Positions 14,890-22,340 of a stretch of DNA of 38,803 nucleotides are shown in pieces. Both the position numbers and the translations under genes were made by a program. Below the pieces are notes generated by a model. That model ran no database searches. It was not told the DNA's origin and worked only from the letters and a program-made list of their open reading frames with translations. The stretch lies in NCBI GenBank assembly GCA_039191605.1, contig JBCCXL010000034.1:1-38803 (forward strand), given 5' to 3'. Positions within the stretch are counted from its first letter, which is position 1. Each line of letters starts with the position of its first letter. Source of the DNA: JBCCXL01 sp039191605 (GTDB lineage: Bacteria > Acidobacteriota > Thermoanaerobaculia > Multivoradales > JAHZIX01).

Positions 14890-16917
14890 ATGAACATGCC
14901 CCGCCCCCGCTTCGCCCACGGCCCGTCTTCCTCTGGAAGGCGGGCCGTCTCTGCTCCCGAGCTCGGAACGATCCGGCGAGACCGCCTGCGGCCGCTCCCG
15001 TGCTTCCTCAGGGCCTTCTTCCTCAGCATCATCTTCCTCAGCGCCTTCTTCCTCAGCGCCATCGCCCCAACCAACCCTGCTGCCTACGGTGACTTGGTGA
15101 ATCGGGGCGCTTCGCTGCTCCAGGGTCAAGGGGCGGACGAATTAGGGGCAACGCTCGAAATCGAAGCCGCCTGCGTGCTCGAAGAACCGTCTCAGCAGCA
15201 GGCAGCCGGTGGCTGCATCCTGCAAGTCGTAGTTCCCGCTCCGCCCTCTGGCCTTCTGAGGTATCGACTCGGGGTCGCCATCGAGGATTGGGATGGCGCC
15301 ATCCGCAACCTCGCTATGGATCTTCCCGGCACCGTCACCGCGGGAGCGCCTTGGGTTGTTTTGGCCCCTTTACCGCTTCAACCAGATGATCGCTCCCTGG
15401 TCCTGGTACTAGAACCTTCAGCGAATGCTGGGCAACCTTGGGGAGGCGCCTTGATCGCTCTTTCTGGTGAGCTGCTGCCGGTCGCCAGAGAGGCGGTGAT
15501 CACCGAGGCCTCCGAGTGGGGGAGCCCAGGCGGTGGGAGCTCAGCCGCCGGCGCAGGAGCAACAGCAACGGCAGACAGCGACAAGGACCTGGAGGAGCGT
15601 TGGGTGAGAATCATCCCCCCCGGGGGGCAGGCGCTGGAGGGCACGGTGCGTTTCGATGTTCTGGCAGCCTCGGATTCTGTAGACCGAGTGGTCTTTCGCC
15701 TCGATGGGCGAGAGGTAGAGACTGATTCCCGGGCTCCTTTTTCCGCACGACTGGATCTCGGCTCGCCTCGGGAGGCCCAGATCCTTCAGGTTCTCGCCTA
15801 CGATCGCAAAGGCCGAGAGCTTGGCGACGATCAGCTCTCCCTCGATGCCGGCGACCGGCCGCTGCGACTGAGCCTGAGGCTGGAAGGAGACCCTGGCTCG
15901 GGATCAGTGGAGGCCGTGGGACAGGTCTCCGTACCCGAAGGTCGGCGACTCGCCCGAGTTGAGATCTACGTAGGAGACGAGCGCATGCAAACCGTCACTA
16001 CGGAGGATTTCCGCTCTCCGGTCTCGGTACCGCCGGATTCCCCTTCGGCCTACGTACGAGCCCTAGCGACGCTGGATGACGGCTCGAGCATCGACGCCGT
16101 TGAGCTCTTAGGCGCGATTTCGGACCGGGTGAATGTCGACCTAGCGGAGGTCTTCGCGGTGGTCAGTGATGCGCAGGGCAATCCCCTGGGGACTCTTCGG
16201 AAAGATGACTTCCGGCTCCGTGCCAACGATAGGGCCCGCGAGATCGAGAGCCTCTCTTCCGCCGCCGACGTACCGCTCCTATTGGGGGTGGTGATCGATT
16301 CCTCCGGCAGCATGCGCTTCCAGATGAATGAGGCAAAGCAGGCCGCTGGCGAGTTTCTGGGCAAGATGGTGGGCCAGGACGATCAGGCCTTCTTGGTGGA
16401 CTTCGACTCTCAGCCTCGTCTCGCTCGCGCCCCCACCGGCGATTTACCCCATCTGTTCTCCGCCTTCAACGAGCTGCGGCCGGAGGGCTTCACCGCCCTC
16501 TACGACTCCATCGTGTTCTCCCTGCTGCACTTCCAGACCAACGCCAGGGCCCGGCGAGCCTTGGTGGTGCTCACCGATGGTGACGACTATCGCAGCCGTT
16601 TCGGCCCCCGCCGGGCCATCGAGGATGCCCGCCGCGCCGGCGTGCCGGTCTATATCGTGGCCCTCGGAGAAGAACAGCAGGTTCAGCGCACCCTGGCCAA
16701 TAGCGACCTAAAAGAGGTGACCGAAGCCACCGGCGGTCGAGTCTTTGCGGTCAGTGAGCCCACCCAGCTGGGCTCCGCCTACAACCGAATCGAGAAGGAA
16801 TTACGCAACCAGTACCTGCTGACCTTCTACGCGGAGCCTGGCGAGCTGATCGAAGAAGTGGAGGTGGAGCTCACCCGCGAGGGGTTGAGCGCCCGCTCGG
16901 TCGTCGGCCAGCGCTAG
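14890..16917 (+). CDS. Exported VWFA-related protein (acidobacterial type)
   Basis: 675 residues. The N-terminus has a signal segment whose hydrophobic core is a threefold peptide repeat, AFFLS-IIFLS-AFFLS. Residues about 235-450 are Ig-like beta modules (VRIIPPGGQALEGTVRFDVL and VDRVVFRLDGREV), followed by the VWFA domain. Its metal-ion-dependent adhesion site is intact: DSSGS at 470-474, Thr in FTALYDS and Asp in LTDGDD. The domain end (GGRVFAVSEPTQLGSAYNRI, then LRNQYLLTFY) matches the acidobacterial VWFA-related family (TIGR03436-like). It is a paralogue of the C-terminal 430 residues of the protein at 28131-30911 but lacks the GWxTD-like part. Role unknown; Mg-dependent protein binding outside the cytoplasm is likely. 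The ATG at 14896 is an equal start candidate. Confidence 0.88.
   Translation: MNMPRPRFAHGPSSSGRRAVSAPELGTIRRDRLRPLPCFLRAFFLSIIFLSAFFLSAIAPTNPAAYGDLVNRGASLLQGQGADELGATLEIEAACVLEEPSQQQAAGGCILQVVVPAPPSGLLRYRLGVAIEDWDGAIRNLAMDLPGTVTAGAPWVVLAPLPLQPDDRSLVLVLEPSANAGQPWGGALIALSGELLPVAREAVITEASEWGSPGGGSSAAGAGATATADSDKDLEERWVRIIPPGGQALEGTVRFDVLAASDSVDRVVFRLDGREVETDSRAPFSARLDLGSPREAQILQVLAYDRKGRELGDDQLSLDAGDRPLRLSLRLEGDPGSGSVEAVGQVSVPEGRRLARVEIYVGDERMQTVTTEDFRSPVSVPPDSPSAYVRALATLDDGSSIDAVELLGAISDRVNVDLAEVFAVVSDAQGNPLGTLRKDDFRLRANDRAREIESLSSAADVPLLLGVVIDSSGSMRFQMNEAKQAAGEFLGKMVGQDDQAFLVDFDSQPRLARAPTGDLPHLFSAFNELRPEGFTALYDSIVFSLLHFQTNARARRALVVLTDGDDYRSRFGPRRAIEDARRAGVPVYIVALGEEQQVQRTLANSDLKEVTEATGGRVFAVSEPTQLGSAYNRIEKELRNQYLLTFYAEPGELIEEVEVELTREGLSARSVVGQR
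15013..15057 (+). repeat. 15-bp tandem repeat coding the signal-peptide core
   Basis: Three head-to-tail units, GCCTTCTTCCTCAGC, ATCATCTTCCTCAGC and GCCTTCTTCCTCAGC, encode AFFLS, IIFLS and AFFLS of the VWFA protein. The units are in frame, so copy-number change would lengthen or shorten the hydrophobic core by five residues without frameshift. Confidence 0.85.
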
Positions 16918-16931
16918 TGGCCAGCGCTAGT
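16906..16931 (+). repeat. 13-bp tandem duplication over the VWFA stop codon
   Basis: GGCCAGCGCTAGT occurs at 16906-16918 and again directly at 16919-16931. The first copy contains the TAG stop of the VWFA gene. It appears to be a recent slippage event between convergent genes with no coding effect. Confidence 0.8.
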
Positions 16932-16955
16932 GGGCAGCGATCTCCGGCAGCGATC

Positions 16956-18473
16956 TCAGGCGGCCGTCTCCACCTTCGCGACCTCCTCAGGCCTCCGCTG
17001 CGGATTCTGGATCGGATCATCCCGCTTGACCTGTCTGCTCCCCGGCCTACCCACCTTCTTGCCCATCGGCCGGGCCTGCCTACGGACAGGCTGCGCCTGG
17101 CGGAACACAGCACCTTCGCCGCTCGGAATCACCCAGCGACTCCCCGCGAGGCGCAGGTCGTAGCGGTGGCAGTGGTGCTCGAAGGTGGCCTGTAGGGCTT
17201 TTCTTCGCTGCGGACTGAGCTGATCCTTCCAGCCGTATTGGCCGCGGTACAAGGCCAGCTCCTCGGCGAAGGTCTCGCCCATCCAGCGAAAGAAGGTGAG
17301 ACGCTCCGCACCCTTCAGCACCAGGCTCTGGGCATCGAGGCGATAGGCCCCGGCCTCGCTGGCTCGGCGCGCTAAGTTTCGCACCTCGATGGATCCAGCA
17401 TTGATCGCGGGGAGCAAGGGAGTGAGGCAGACGGTGACCTCGAGCCCTCGCTCCGCGAGCTTCTCGACGGTGCGCCAGCGGGCCGAGGGCAGCGGAGCCG
17501 TCGGCTCCAGGGTGCGACCCAGCTCGTCGCCAGCGCAAGGGAAGAGCATCCTGACCTCAAGGGCTGAGTGCTGATTCAGCCGCACTAGAAGATCTAGATC
17601 CCGGAGGATCAGCGGCGAGCGGGTGCTGATGACCAGGCGCATCCCCTCTTGTTGGGCGGCCAGGATTTCCAGGATCTGCCGGGTCACGCCATAGCGCCGT
17701 TCCGCGCTCTGGTACGGATCCGCCTCGAAACCGAGAGCCAGCCCTCCCTCCATCGCCCGATGCCCCTGACGGCTGATCAGCTGTCTCAGCCGCTGCGGAA
17801 GCTGATCGAGGGCGATGACGGTACGCTCGTCAAAGGAGCGACTCTGTTCAGATCCGGCAGATGACACCACCGAGGAGCTGCCAGCGGTAGCCCGAATTCC
17901 TCGAGCTGCTTCCCGCCAGCCGCCAACAGCGCCACCCTGACGATAGCGAGCATGGGTATAGGCGGGGGCAAACTCATCTCCACGATAGGTGTCTAGGGTC
18001 CAATGGCAGCCGATGGTGCTGGAGGAAAAAAGCTGGCCGCCCCGGGCGGCGCCGAATCCGCCGTCAGCGATTCCGTGACCGCGGTGCCCGCCAGCGACCC
18101 GTCGCAGCAATGCTGACCAGGCCGCTCGCCGGGCCGCCCCCAACCTCCCGGAGACGCCAGAGAGCTGGGAGGACTCCAGGTACCGAACCGAGGCGCGACA
18201 GCGAACGGCTTCCGCGTCCTCATCCCTCAGCTGTTCGACTCCGGTCTCTGCAAAAGGCAGGGTCGCCTGAGGAGAAGCGCCGGCGGCGCCTCGCAGGCTC
18301 TTGGAAAGCCTGCGGGAATCGACCTGAGCTGTCTGCCGTGACTTTTCCAACCGAGCGGATTCTTCGAACGGGGCGGGTTGTTCGAGGCGCGAGGGGGATG
18401 GGACCTCTTGGGCGCTCTCGGAAGGGAGCCAGGAATGCTCAGCGGACGACGGGTTGGAAGCTTGCTCTCTCAT
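16956..18473 (-). CDS. SPL-like radical-SAM homologue lacking all cluster cysteines
   Basis: 505 residues. The C-terminal 330 residues follow the spore-photoproduct-lyase-like (Rv2578c-type) radical-SAM family: FEADPYQSAERRYGVTRQIL (family form TDPYQPxE..Y.LTR.IL), STRSPLILRDLDLL (TKSxLILRDLDLL), TLEPTAPLPSARW, LTPLLPAINAG and RRASEAGAYRL. The cluster-binding segment should read YRGCE..C.YC.ARY; here it is YRGDEFAPAYTHARY, so the three cysteines of CX3CX2C are D166, P170 and T173 with spacing kept exactly. No frameshift or stop is present. The first 150 residues are Ala/Arg/Ser/Gly-rich with no recognised domain, so the start may lie further in. Such a protein cannot hold a normal [4Fe-4S] cluster: a pseudoenzyme, or a gene in decay. 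It is divergent from mutM and preceded by a repeated GGCGTAAG motif. Confidence 0.75.
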   Translation of the reverse strand: MREQASNPSSAEHSWLPSESAQEVPSPSRLEQPAPFEESARLEKSRQTAQVDSRRLSKSLRGAAGASPQATLPFAETGVEQLRDEDAEAVRCRASVRYLESSQLSGVSGRLGAARRAAWSALLRRVAGGHRGHGIADGGFGAARGGQLFSSSTIGCHWTLDTYRGDEFAPAYTHARYRQGGAVGGWREAARGIRATAGSSSVVSSAGSEQSRSFDERTVIALDQLPQRLRQLISRQGHRAMEGGLALGFEADPYQSAERRYGVTRQILEILAAQQEGMRLVISTRSPLILRDLDLLVRLNQHSALEVRMLFPCAGDELGRTLEPTAPLPSARWRTVEKLAERGLEVTVCLTPLLPAINAGSIEVRNLARRASEAGAYRLDAQSLVLKGAERLTFFRWMGETFAEELALYRGQYGWKDQLSPQRRKALQATFEHHCHRYDLRLAGSRWVIPSGEGAVFRQAQPVRRQARPMGKKVGRPGSRQVKRDDPIQNPQRRPEEVAKVETAA

Positions 18474-18507
18474 CTTACGCCTACCTTACGCCCCACAGAG
18501 GCGTAAG
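18474..18507 (-). promoter_or_regulatory. Triple GGCGTAAG motif upstream of the radical-SAM homologue
   Basis: On the minus strand GGCGTAAG occurs at 18481-18474 and 18492-18485, in direct orientation 11 bp apart (one helical turn). CTTACGCC (the inverted copy) lies at 18507-18500, so 18485-18507 is a perfect 8-bp inverted repeat with a 7-nt loop. The group ends immediately before the ATG of the radical-SAM homologue. It has the geometry of an operator or of a leader hairpin. The binding factor is unknown. Confidence 0.5.
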
Positions 18508-18596
18508 TCAAGCGGAAGAGAGGTAATGAGGCGGTAATAGAGAAATCCAGCGATTGAAGCCGCTGAACATCGTTCACCGTGGATTAAGATTCCTCG

Positions 18597-19421
18597 ATGC
18601 CTGAGCTACCGGAAGTCGAAACGCTGCGGCGCAGCCTTGCGCGCTACCTGCCCAAGGACCGCATCGTGCAAACCGAGGTCCTGAGCCCGGCCCTGCGGGA
18701 GCCCCTGGAGGAAGAGAGCCTCCGTCATCACACGGAAGGTCGGAGGGTCGAAGCCCTCGGTCGACGATCGAAGTATCTGCTGATCCACCTCTCCGGCGAT
18801 TCCACCCTGGTGATCCATCTCGGCATGAGTGGGCGAGTGACGATCTCCGACGGCCCGGCAGAGCCCCTGCCCCACGAGCACCTGGCATTTCGCCTCGAAT
18901 CGGGGCGACGACTGCGCCTTCAGGATCCGAGACGCTTCGGACAAGCCTTTGCCCTGCCGACGGCCGAGCTCGACCACCACCGGCGCTTCGTTCATCTCGG
19001 CCCGGAGCCCCTCGGGGGATCCTTCGGCGGAGAGACCCTCCTCGCCGCAGCAAAAGGCCGCCGCGGGCCGGTGAAGAACTTCCTGATGGACGCCAAGGTC
19101 GTCGTGGGAGTGGGCAATATCTACGCTTCGGAGGCCCTCCACCGCGCCGGCATCCACCCGAAGCGATCCGTCGCTCGCATCAGCTCAGCTCGTTTCGAGC
19201 GCCTAGCGGGGGCGGTTCGGGAGACCCTCGCAGAGGCCGTAGAGCAAGGTGGTACCACCCTCAACGACTTCGCCGACGCCGACGGACAGGCCGGGTACTT
19301 CCAGATCTCCCTAGCGGTCTATGGCCGAGAGGGAGAGCCCTGTTCACAATGCTCGGGGACCGTCCGCCGCGTCGTTCAGGGGCAACGCAGCACCTTCTAC
19401 TGCTCCAGCTGTCAGACCTGA
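18597..19421 (+). CDS. mutM: Formamidopyrimidine-DNA glycosylase (Fpg/MutM)
   Basis: 274 residues, the standard length. Fpg excises 8-oxoguanine and ring-opened purines and nicks the abasic site. The N-terminus MPELPEVETLRRSL gives the catalytic Pro2 and Glu3; RRSKYLLIHL holds the conserved Lys in the beta-hairpin; HLGMSGR is the intercalation loop region. VKNFLMDAKVVVGVGNIYASE is the helix-two-turn-helix part. The C-terminal zinc finger uses C249, C252, C269 and C272. YFQISLAVYGREGEPC before the finger is typical. The gene is monocistronic as far as can be seen, divergent from the SPL-like gene 123 bp away, with no strong ribosome-binding site before the ATG. Confidence 0.97.
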   Translation: MPELPEVETLRRSLARYLPKDRIVQTEVLSPALREPLEEESLRHHTEGRRVEALGRRSKYLLIHLSGDSTLVIHLGMSGRVTISDGPAEPLPHEHLAFRLESGRRLRLQDPRRFGQAFALPTAELDHHRRFVHLGPEPLGGSFGGETLLAAAKGRRGPVKNFLMDAKVVVGVGNIYASEALHRAGIHPKRSVARISSARFERLAGAVRETLAEAVEQGGTTLNDFADADGQAGYFQISLAVYGREGEPCSQCSGTVRRVVQGQRSTFYCSSCQT

Positions 19422-19565
19422 AAGGGCGCAAAGCAGGAGGGAACTTCGTCCGAAAACCTCCCGGCCCTGCCCCTTGATTCTCTCGGTGGCGCCAGAGTCA
19501 CGGCACCAAGGCGCGCTGGGGCCAGATGGTTGACCCCAAGGCAGCTTCGGGGCGCTGCAAGCAAC

Positions 19566-19597
19566 AAAAAAGCGAGAAGCGGTTTCCCGCTTCTCGC
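19566..19597 (-). terminator. Intrinsic terminator of the metalloprotease operon
   Basis: A perfect 11-bp stem (GCGAGAAGCGG at 19572-19582 with its complement at 19587-19597) and a 4-nt loop are followed on the minus strand by TTTTTT. It lies 30 bp past the stop codon of the metalloprotease gene. Bases 19422-19565, after mutM, show nothing else recognised. Confidence 0.9.
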
Positions 19598-19626
19598 CTC
19601 TCGCTGAGAGTCAGAGACTCTTCGCT

Positions 19627-21342
19627 TTAGGGATGAAGGATGTCGCGGATGATGCAGAAGCGGATCTTCCGCTTGTCCTGTCCGCTGATGACCCCACTGC
19701 GCTTGAGATCCTTGGTCAGCCCGAAGGTGCAAGCCAGATAGCCGAAGAAGTCCGTGTTCTTGTCCGGACAGGTCAGCAGCAGGTCGGTGATGTTGCAGCC
19801 GTCGCCGGCCTGGACGTTGGCCACACCGGAATCACAGCTGCCGATCACCACCGTCGGATCGGCGTTGGAGGGATCGCAGAGATCCTCGATGTTCGGCACG
19901 CCGTCCGCGTCGCTATCCAGGAGGGTCCAGCCGATATCCTCCATCTGATACGGAGTGAGGTCGAGGGTCTCGGTGACCTGCAGGGTCTCGGTGAGGAAGG
20001 GCTCCATCAGCAGGTTCGGGGAGGCCACCGTATCCCAATGGGAGATGGAGGACCCCAGCGCCACCACGGCGGGAGCGTAGAGACGCGTGTTGCCCGCAGC
20101 GTCGGCACCGGCCAGCAGCGTCTCGTCGAGACCGAGGGTGGCTACCACTCCCGGCGACTCGGCCTTGATGGCGTCACCAGCAGCGAGGGTGCTTCCGATG
20201 GACGGAATCGTGATCGCCGCATCGAAACCGCCCATCGGCGCCGGACCGCCGGCCACGTTATTCGCCACGATCGCGGCGACGGCACCGGCCGCTTCGGCGT
20301 TGGCGACCTTCACGGTGAAAGCGCAGCTGCCGCGGTCGATGAGAGCGATATTGCCCGCCACCTCGGCAGCGTTGGCGATGGGCTCACAGCCATCAGATCC
20401 CGTACCGACACCGTCGTCTACCACTACCACGGTGCCGGTGACGCCGGCGGTGGTGAGAGGAGCACCGTACGCGGCATCCTGTCCCTCGTAGGTCCCAGCG
20501 ATGGACGCCGGCGAAACCACCTCGAGGATGGGAGCCGCGCCGAGGAAGTTCGGAGCCTGAGCGAAGACGCTCGCGCCGTCCCAAACCAGGTTGCCGCTGT
20601 TCGTGGCGGAGAACACGCGCTCGGCGTCGGTCATCACGTTCCAATGCTTCTGCAGCGTGTTGTCGAAGGAGAACACGGTGTAGATATCCGGAAGGCCGGA
20701 GGGACCGGCTCCGGTGTCCTCGCTGATGAAGTTCGAGAAACCGAGGCCGTGGCCGAGCTCGTGGGTCAGGGTGCTGAGGAAGTCGGAGTCGTCTCCGGAG
20801 TTTCCGTCCAGACCGTAGTACCAGTTATTCGGCAGGCAGTTGGGGTTGTTGTCGATGTCGCTGTTGAAGAACGCGACGATGTCATCGTTGAAGGGAGGCA
20901 CCAGGAGACCCGGATCCGGCGGTCCCGGAGTGAGGTCGACGCCCGCCAGCTTGTTGGCCAAGGAACTGTGGTACCAGTGCCCAGGCACCTCCGCTCCGGG
21001 GAAGTCCGCGAAGATCTGGATCGTGCCGGCGGCGCCGAGGGTCGCGGCCGTGGGCGAACAGGCGAGGGGTAGGAAGGTCGCCTGCACCACCACATCAACG
21101 TCAGAATCCAGGGTCGCCCCCCAGATATCGAGGGCTACCTGAAAGGCGATCAGGCGCTGCTCGCCGATGGTCACCCCGGGGTTGCCTCCCACCGGGGCTG
21201 CCGGCGTCGGGTCGTTGAAGCCAACGCCCGGCGGATCCACGATGTTGAGAATGAAGTCCAGCGCCGAAGCGGGTTGAGCAGCCGGCAGCATCAGAGCCAG
21301 CGCCAGGAAGGAAAGGGCCAGCCAAGAGGTCATGCGCTTCAT
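19627..21342 (-). CDS. Secreted zinc metalloprotease with PA domain
   Basis: 571 residues from ATG 21342, chosen because GGGAGGAG ends 8 nt before it; an in-frame GTG at 21348 would add two residues and overlap the upstream stop. A signal peptide (LALSFLALALMLPAAQPASA) is followed by a catalytic part with HELGHGLGFSN: H194, E195 and H198 bind and activate zinc. The metzincin third-ligand position (204) is Asn, not His or Asp. LPDIYTVFSFD and MTDAERVFSATNSGNLVWDG are shared with known PA-domain peptidases. A PA domain follows at about 285-410 (IALIDRGSCAFTVKVANAEA). The tail has a calcium-binding thrombospondin-type-3-like repeat (DSDADGVPNIEDLCD) and a Cys-rich end. The protein is coupled to the small secreted protein just upstream. 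Confidence 0.9.
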   Translation of the reverse strand: MKRMTSWLALSFLALALMLPAAQPASALDFILNIVDPPGVGFNDPTPAAPVGGNPGVTIGEQRLIAFQVALDIWGATLDSDVDVVVQATFLPLACSPTAATLGAAGTIQIFADFPGAEVPGHWYHSSLANKLAGVDLTPGPPDPGLLVPPFNDDIVAFFNSDIDNNPNCLPNNWYYGLDGNSGDDSDFLSTLTHELGHGLGFSNFISEDTGAGPSGLPDIYTVFSFDNTLQKHWNVMTDAERVFSATNSGNLVWDGASVFAQAPNFLGAAPILEVVSPASIAGTYEGQDAAYGAPLTTAGVTGTVVVVDDGVGTGSDGCEPIANAAEVAGNIALIDRGSCAFTVKVANAEAAGAVAAIVANNVAGGPAPMGGFDAAITIPSIGSTLAAGDAIKAESPGVVATLGLDETLLAGADAAGNTRLYAPAVVALGSSISHWDTVASPNLLMEPFLTETLQVTETLDLTPYQMEDIGWTLLDSDADGVPNIEDLCDPSNADPTVVIGSCDSGVANVQAGDGCNITDLLLTCPDKNTDFFGYLACTFGLTKDLKRSGVISGQDKRKIRFCIIRDILHP

Positions 21343-21344
21343 GA

Positions 21345-21818
21345 TCACATCTCCTCCCGGCCGTTGCCGCGGGGCATCATCACAGTCTCCAGCGGCATCG
21401 TGGCCGCCTGATGGGCGTCGACACAGGCTCGGCTTTGCTCACCATCGGCGTGGTAGTGCAAGACCGAGAAGTTCAGGCCATCCATGCCGAGAACCATCGA
21501 GATCGTGCCGTCGGCGCGCTTGGTCGGCACCCGATTGGCGACGGAGCGACGATTTTTCATCATCTCGGCGAGACCGGAGCGGAACGCCTTCTGCTCCTCC
21601 ACCGTGGGCTCACGCATCTCGCCGTTCTCGTCGACGTAGATACGCAGGCCCGCAACGGTGTCGATGGCCTGATAGGCAGAGACCGGAGTCTCCGCCGCCT
21701 CACTCACCGTCGGCGCCTCGGCGGACGGAGCTTCAGCGACGCCAGGAGCAGCTAACGCCAGCAGACACAGTAGAGCCAGGCCTAGCACCGCCGGGCCCAA
21801 TAACAGGGATCGAGTCAT
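21345..21818 (-). CDS. Small secreted protein coupled to the metalloprotease
   Basis: 157 residues from ATG 21818, preceded by a good GGAGG at a 6-nt distance; longer in-frame forms lack such a site. Signal peptide: LLLGPAVLGLALLCLLALAAPGVAEA. The mature part has an acidic/threonine-rich linker, then LRIYVDENGEMREPTVEEQ, a helical segment, and a small domain with GTISMVLGMDGLNFSVLHYH and CVDAHQA. The fold resembles, from memory, small exported proteins that accompany PA-domain peptidases, but no function is known. Its stop codon lies 2 bp before the protease ATG, and the protease ribosome-binding site is inside its last codons, so translation is coupled. A role as inhibitor, propeptide-like chaperone or secretion partner is inference. 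Confidence 0.82.
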   Translation of the reverse strand: MTRSLLLGPAVLGLALLCLLALAAPGVAEAPSAEAPTVSEAAETPVSAYQAIDTVAGLRIYVDENGEMREPTVEEQKAFRSGLAEMMKNRRSVANRVPTKRADGTISMVLGMDGLNFSVLHYHADGEQSRACVDAHQAATMPLETVMMPRGNGREEM

Positions 21819-22265
21819 GGAAATCCTCCAACAGGGAAGATGACAGGAAATGAGCGTAGCCTCTTGAGGCCAGAGATCTGGCCGGCGACGAGACATCAGC
21901 TCGTTAGGCGAGACACGCGTCTCGCAAAATCAGCTCGATACATGGGGCACGGAATCCGTGCCGAGAATCACCGTTCGAAGCAAAGCAAATACGCCGAAGG
22001 CTGGGCCGTGAATTCCGGCTTGACCTAGGACTCCGGGAAGCCTCCGAGCCACTGGAGCCAGGTCTTGCGTGAGCAGGGGTGACTAGCGGTGAGCCACAGC
22101 GTTCAGCGATTGATGTTTAAAAAGCATATCGATGACCAAGCTTCTGCGCAATCCCCTTGCTAAGCCAACGACAGAAAACCCCTAGAGACTCACTTCGAGC
22201 GCTCTCTGACTCCGGGCTTTGTCCTACCCGTCCTCCGCGGAGGGCTTCTCGACGAGAACGACCCC
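21819..22265. other. Intergenic region upstream of the small protein/protease operon
   Basis: About 450 bp with no convincing gene; the few open frames are short and unlike any family I know. It must carry the minus-strand promoter for the small protein and metalloprotease. No clear -35/-10 pair, operator or RNA motif was found by eye. Confidence 0.5.
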
Positions 22266-22307
22266 AAAAATCAGGGCCCCTGGTGATTCCTCACCAGGGG
22301 CCCTGAT
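22266..22307 (-). terminator. Intrinsic terminator of the 881-residue protein gene
   Basis: A perfect 17-bp inverted repeat (22270-22286 and 22291-22307) with a 4-nt loop TTCC is followed on the minus strand by a T-run. It lies 33 bp past the stop of the large secreted protein gene. Confidence 0.92.
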
Positions 22308-22340
22308 CGCTAACCGTTAGCGAGCTTGTGAGATGAAGCC

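Noticed and set aside
19633..21072. 479-residue plus-strand open frame opposite the metalloprotease
   Set aside because: The minus-strand product has HExxH, PA and calcium-binding motifs plus its own terminator; the plus frame shows only antisense-type composition.
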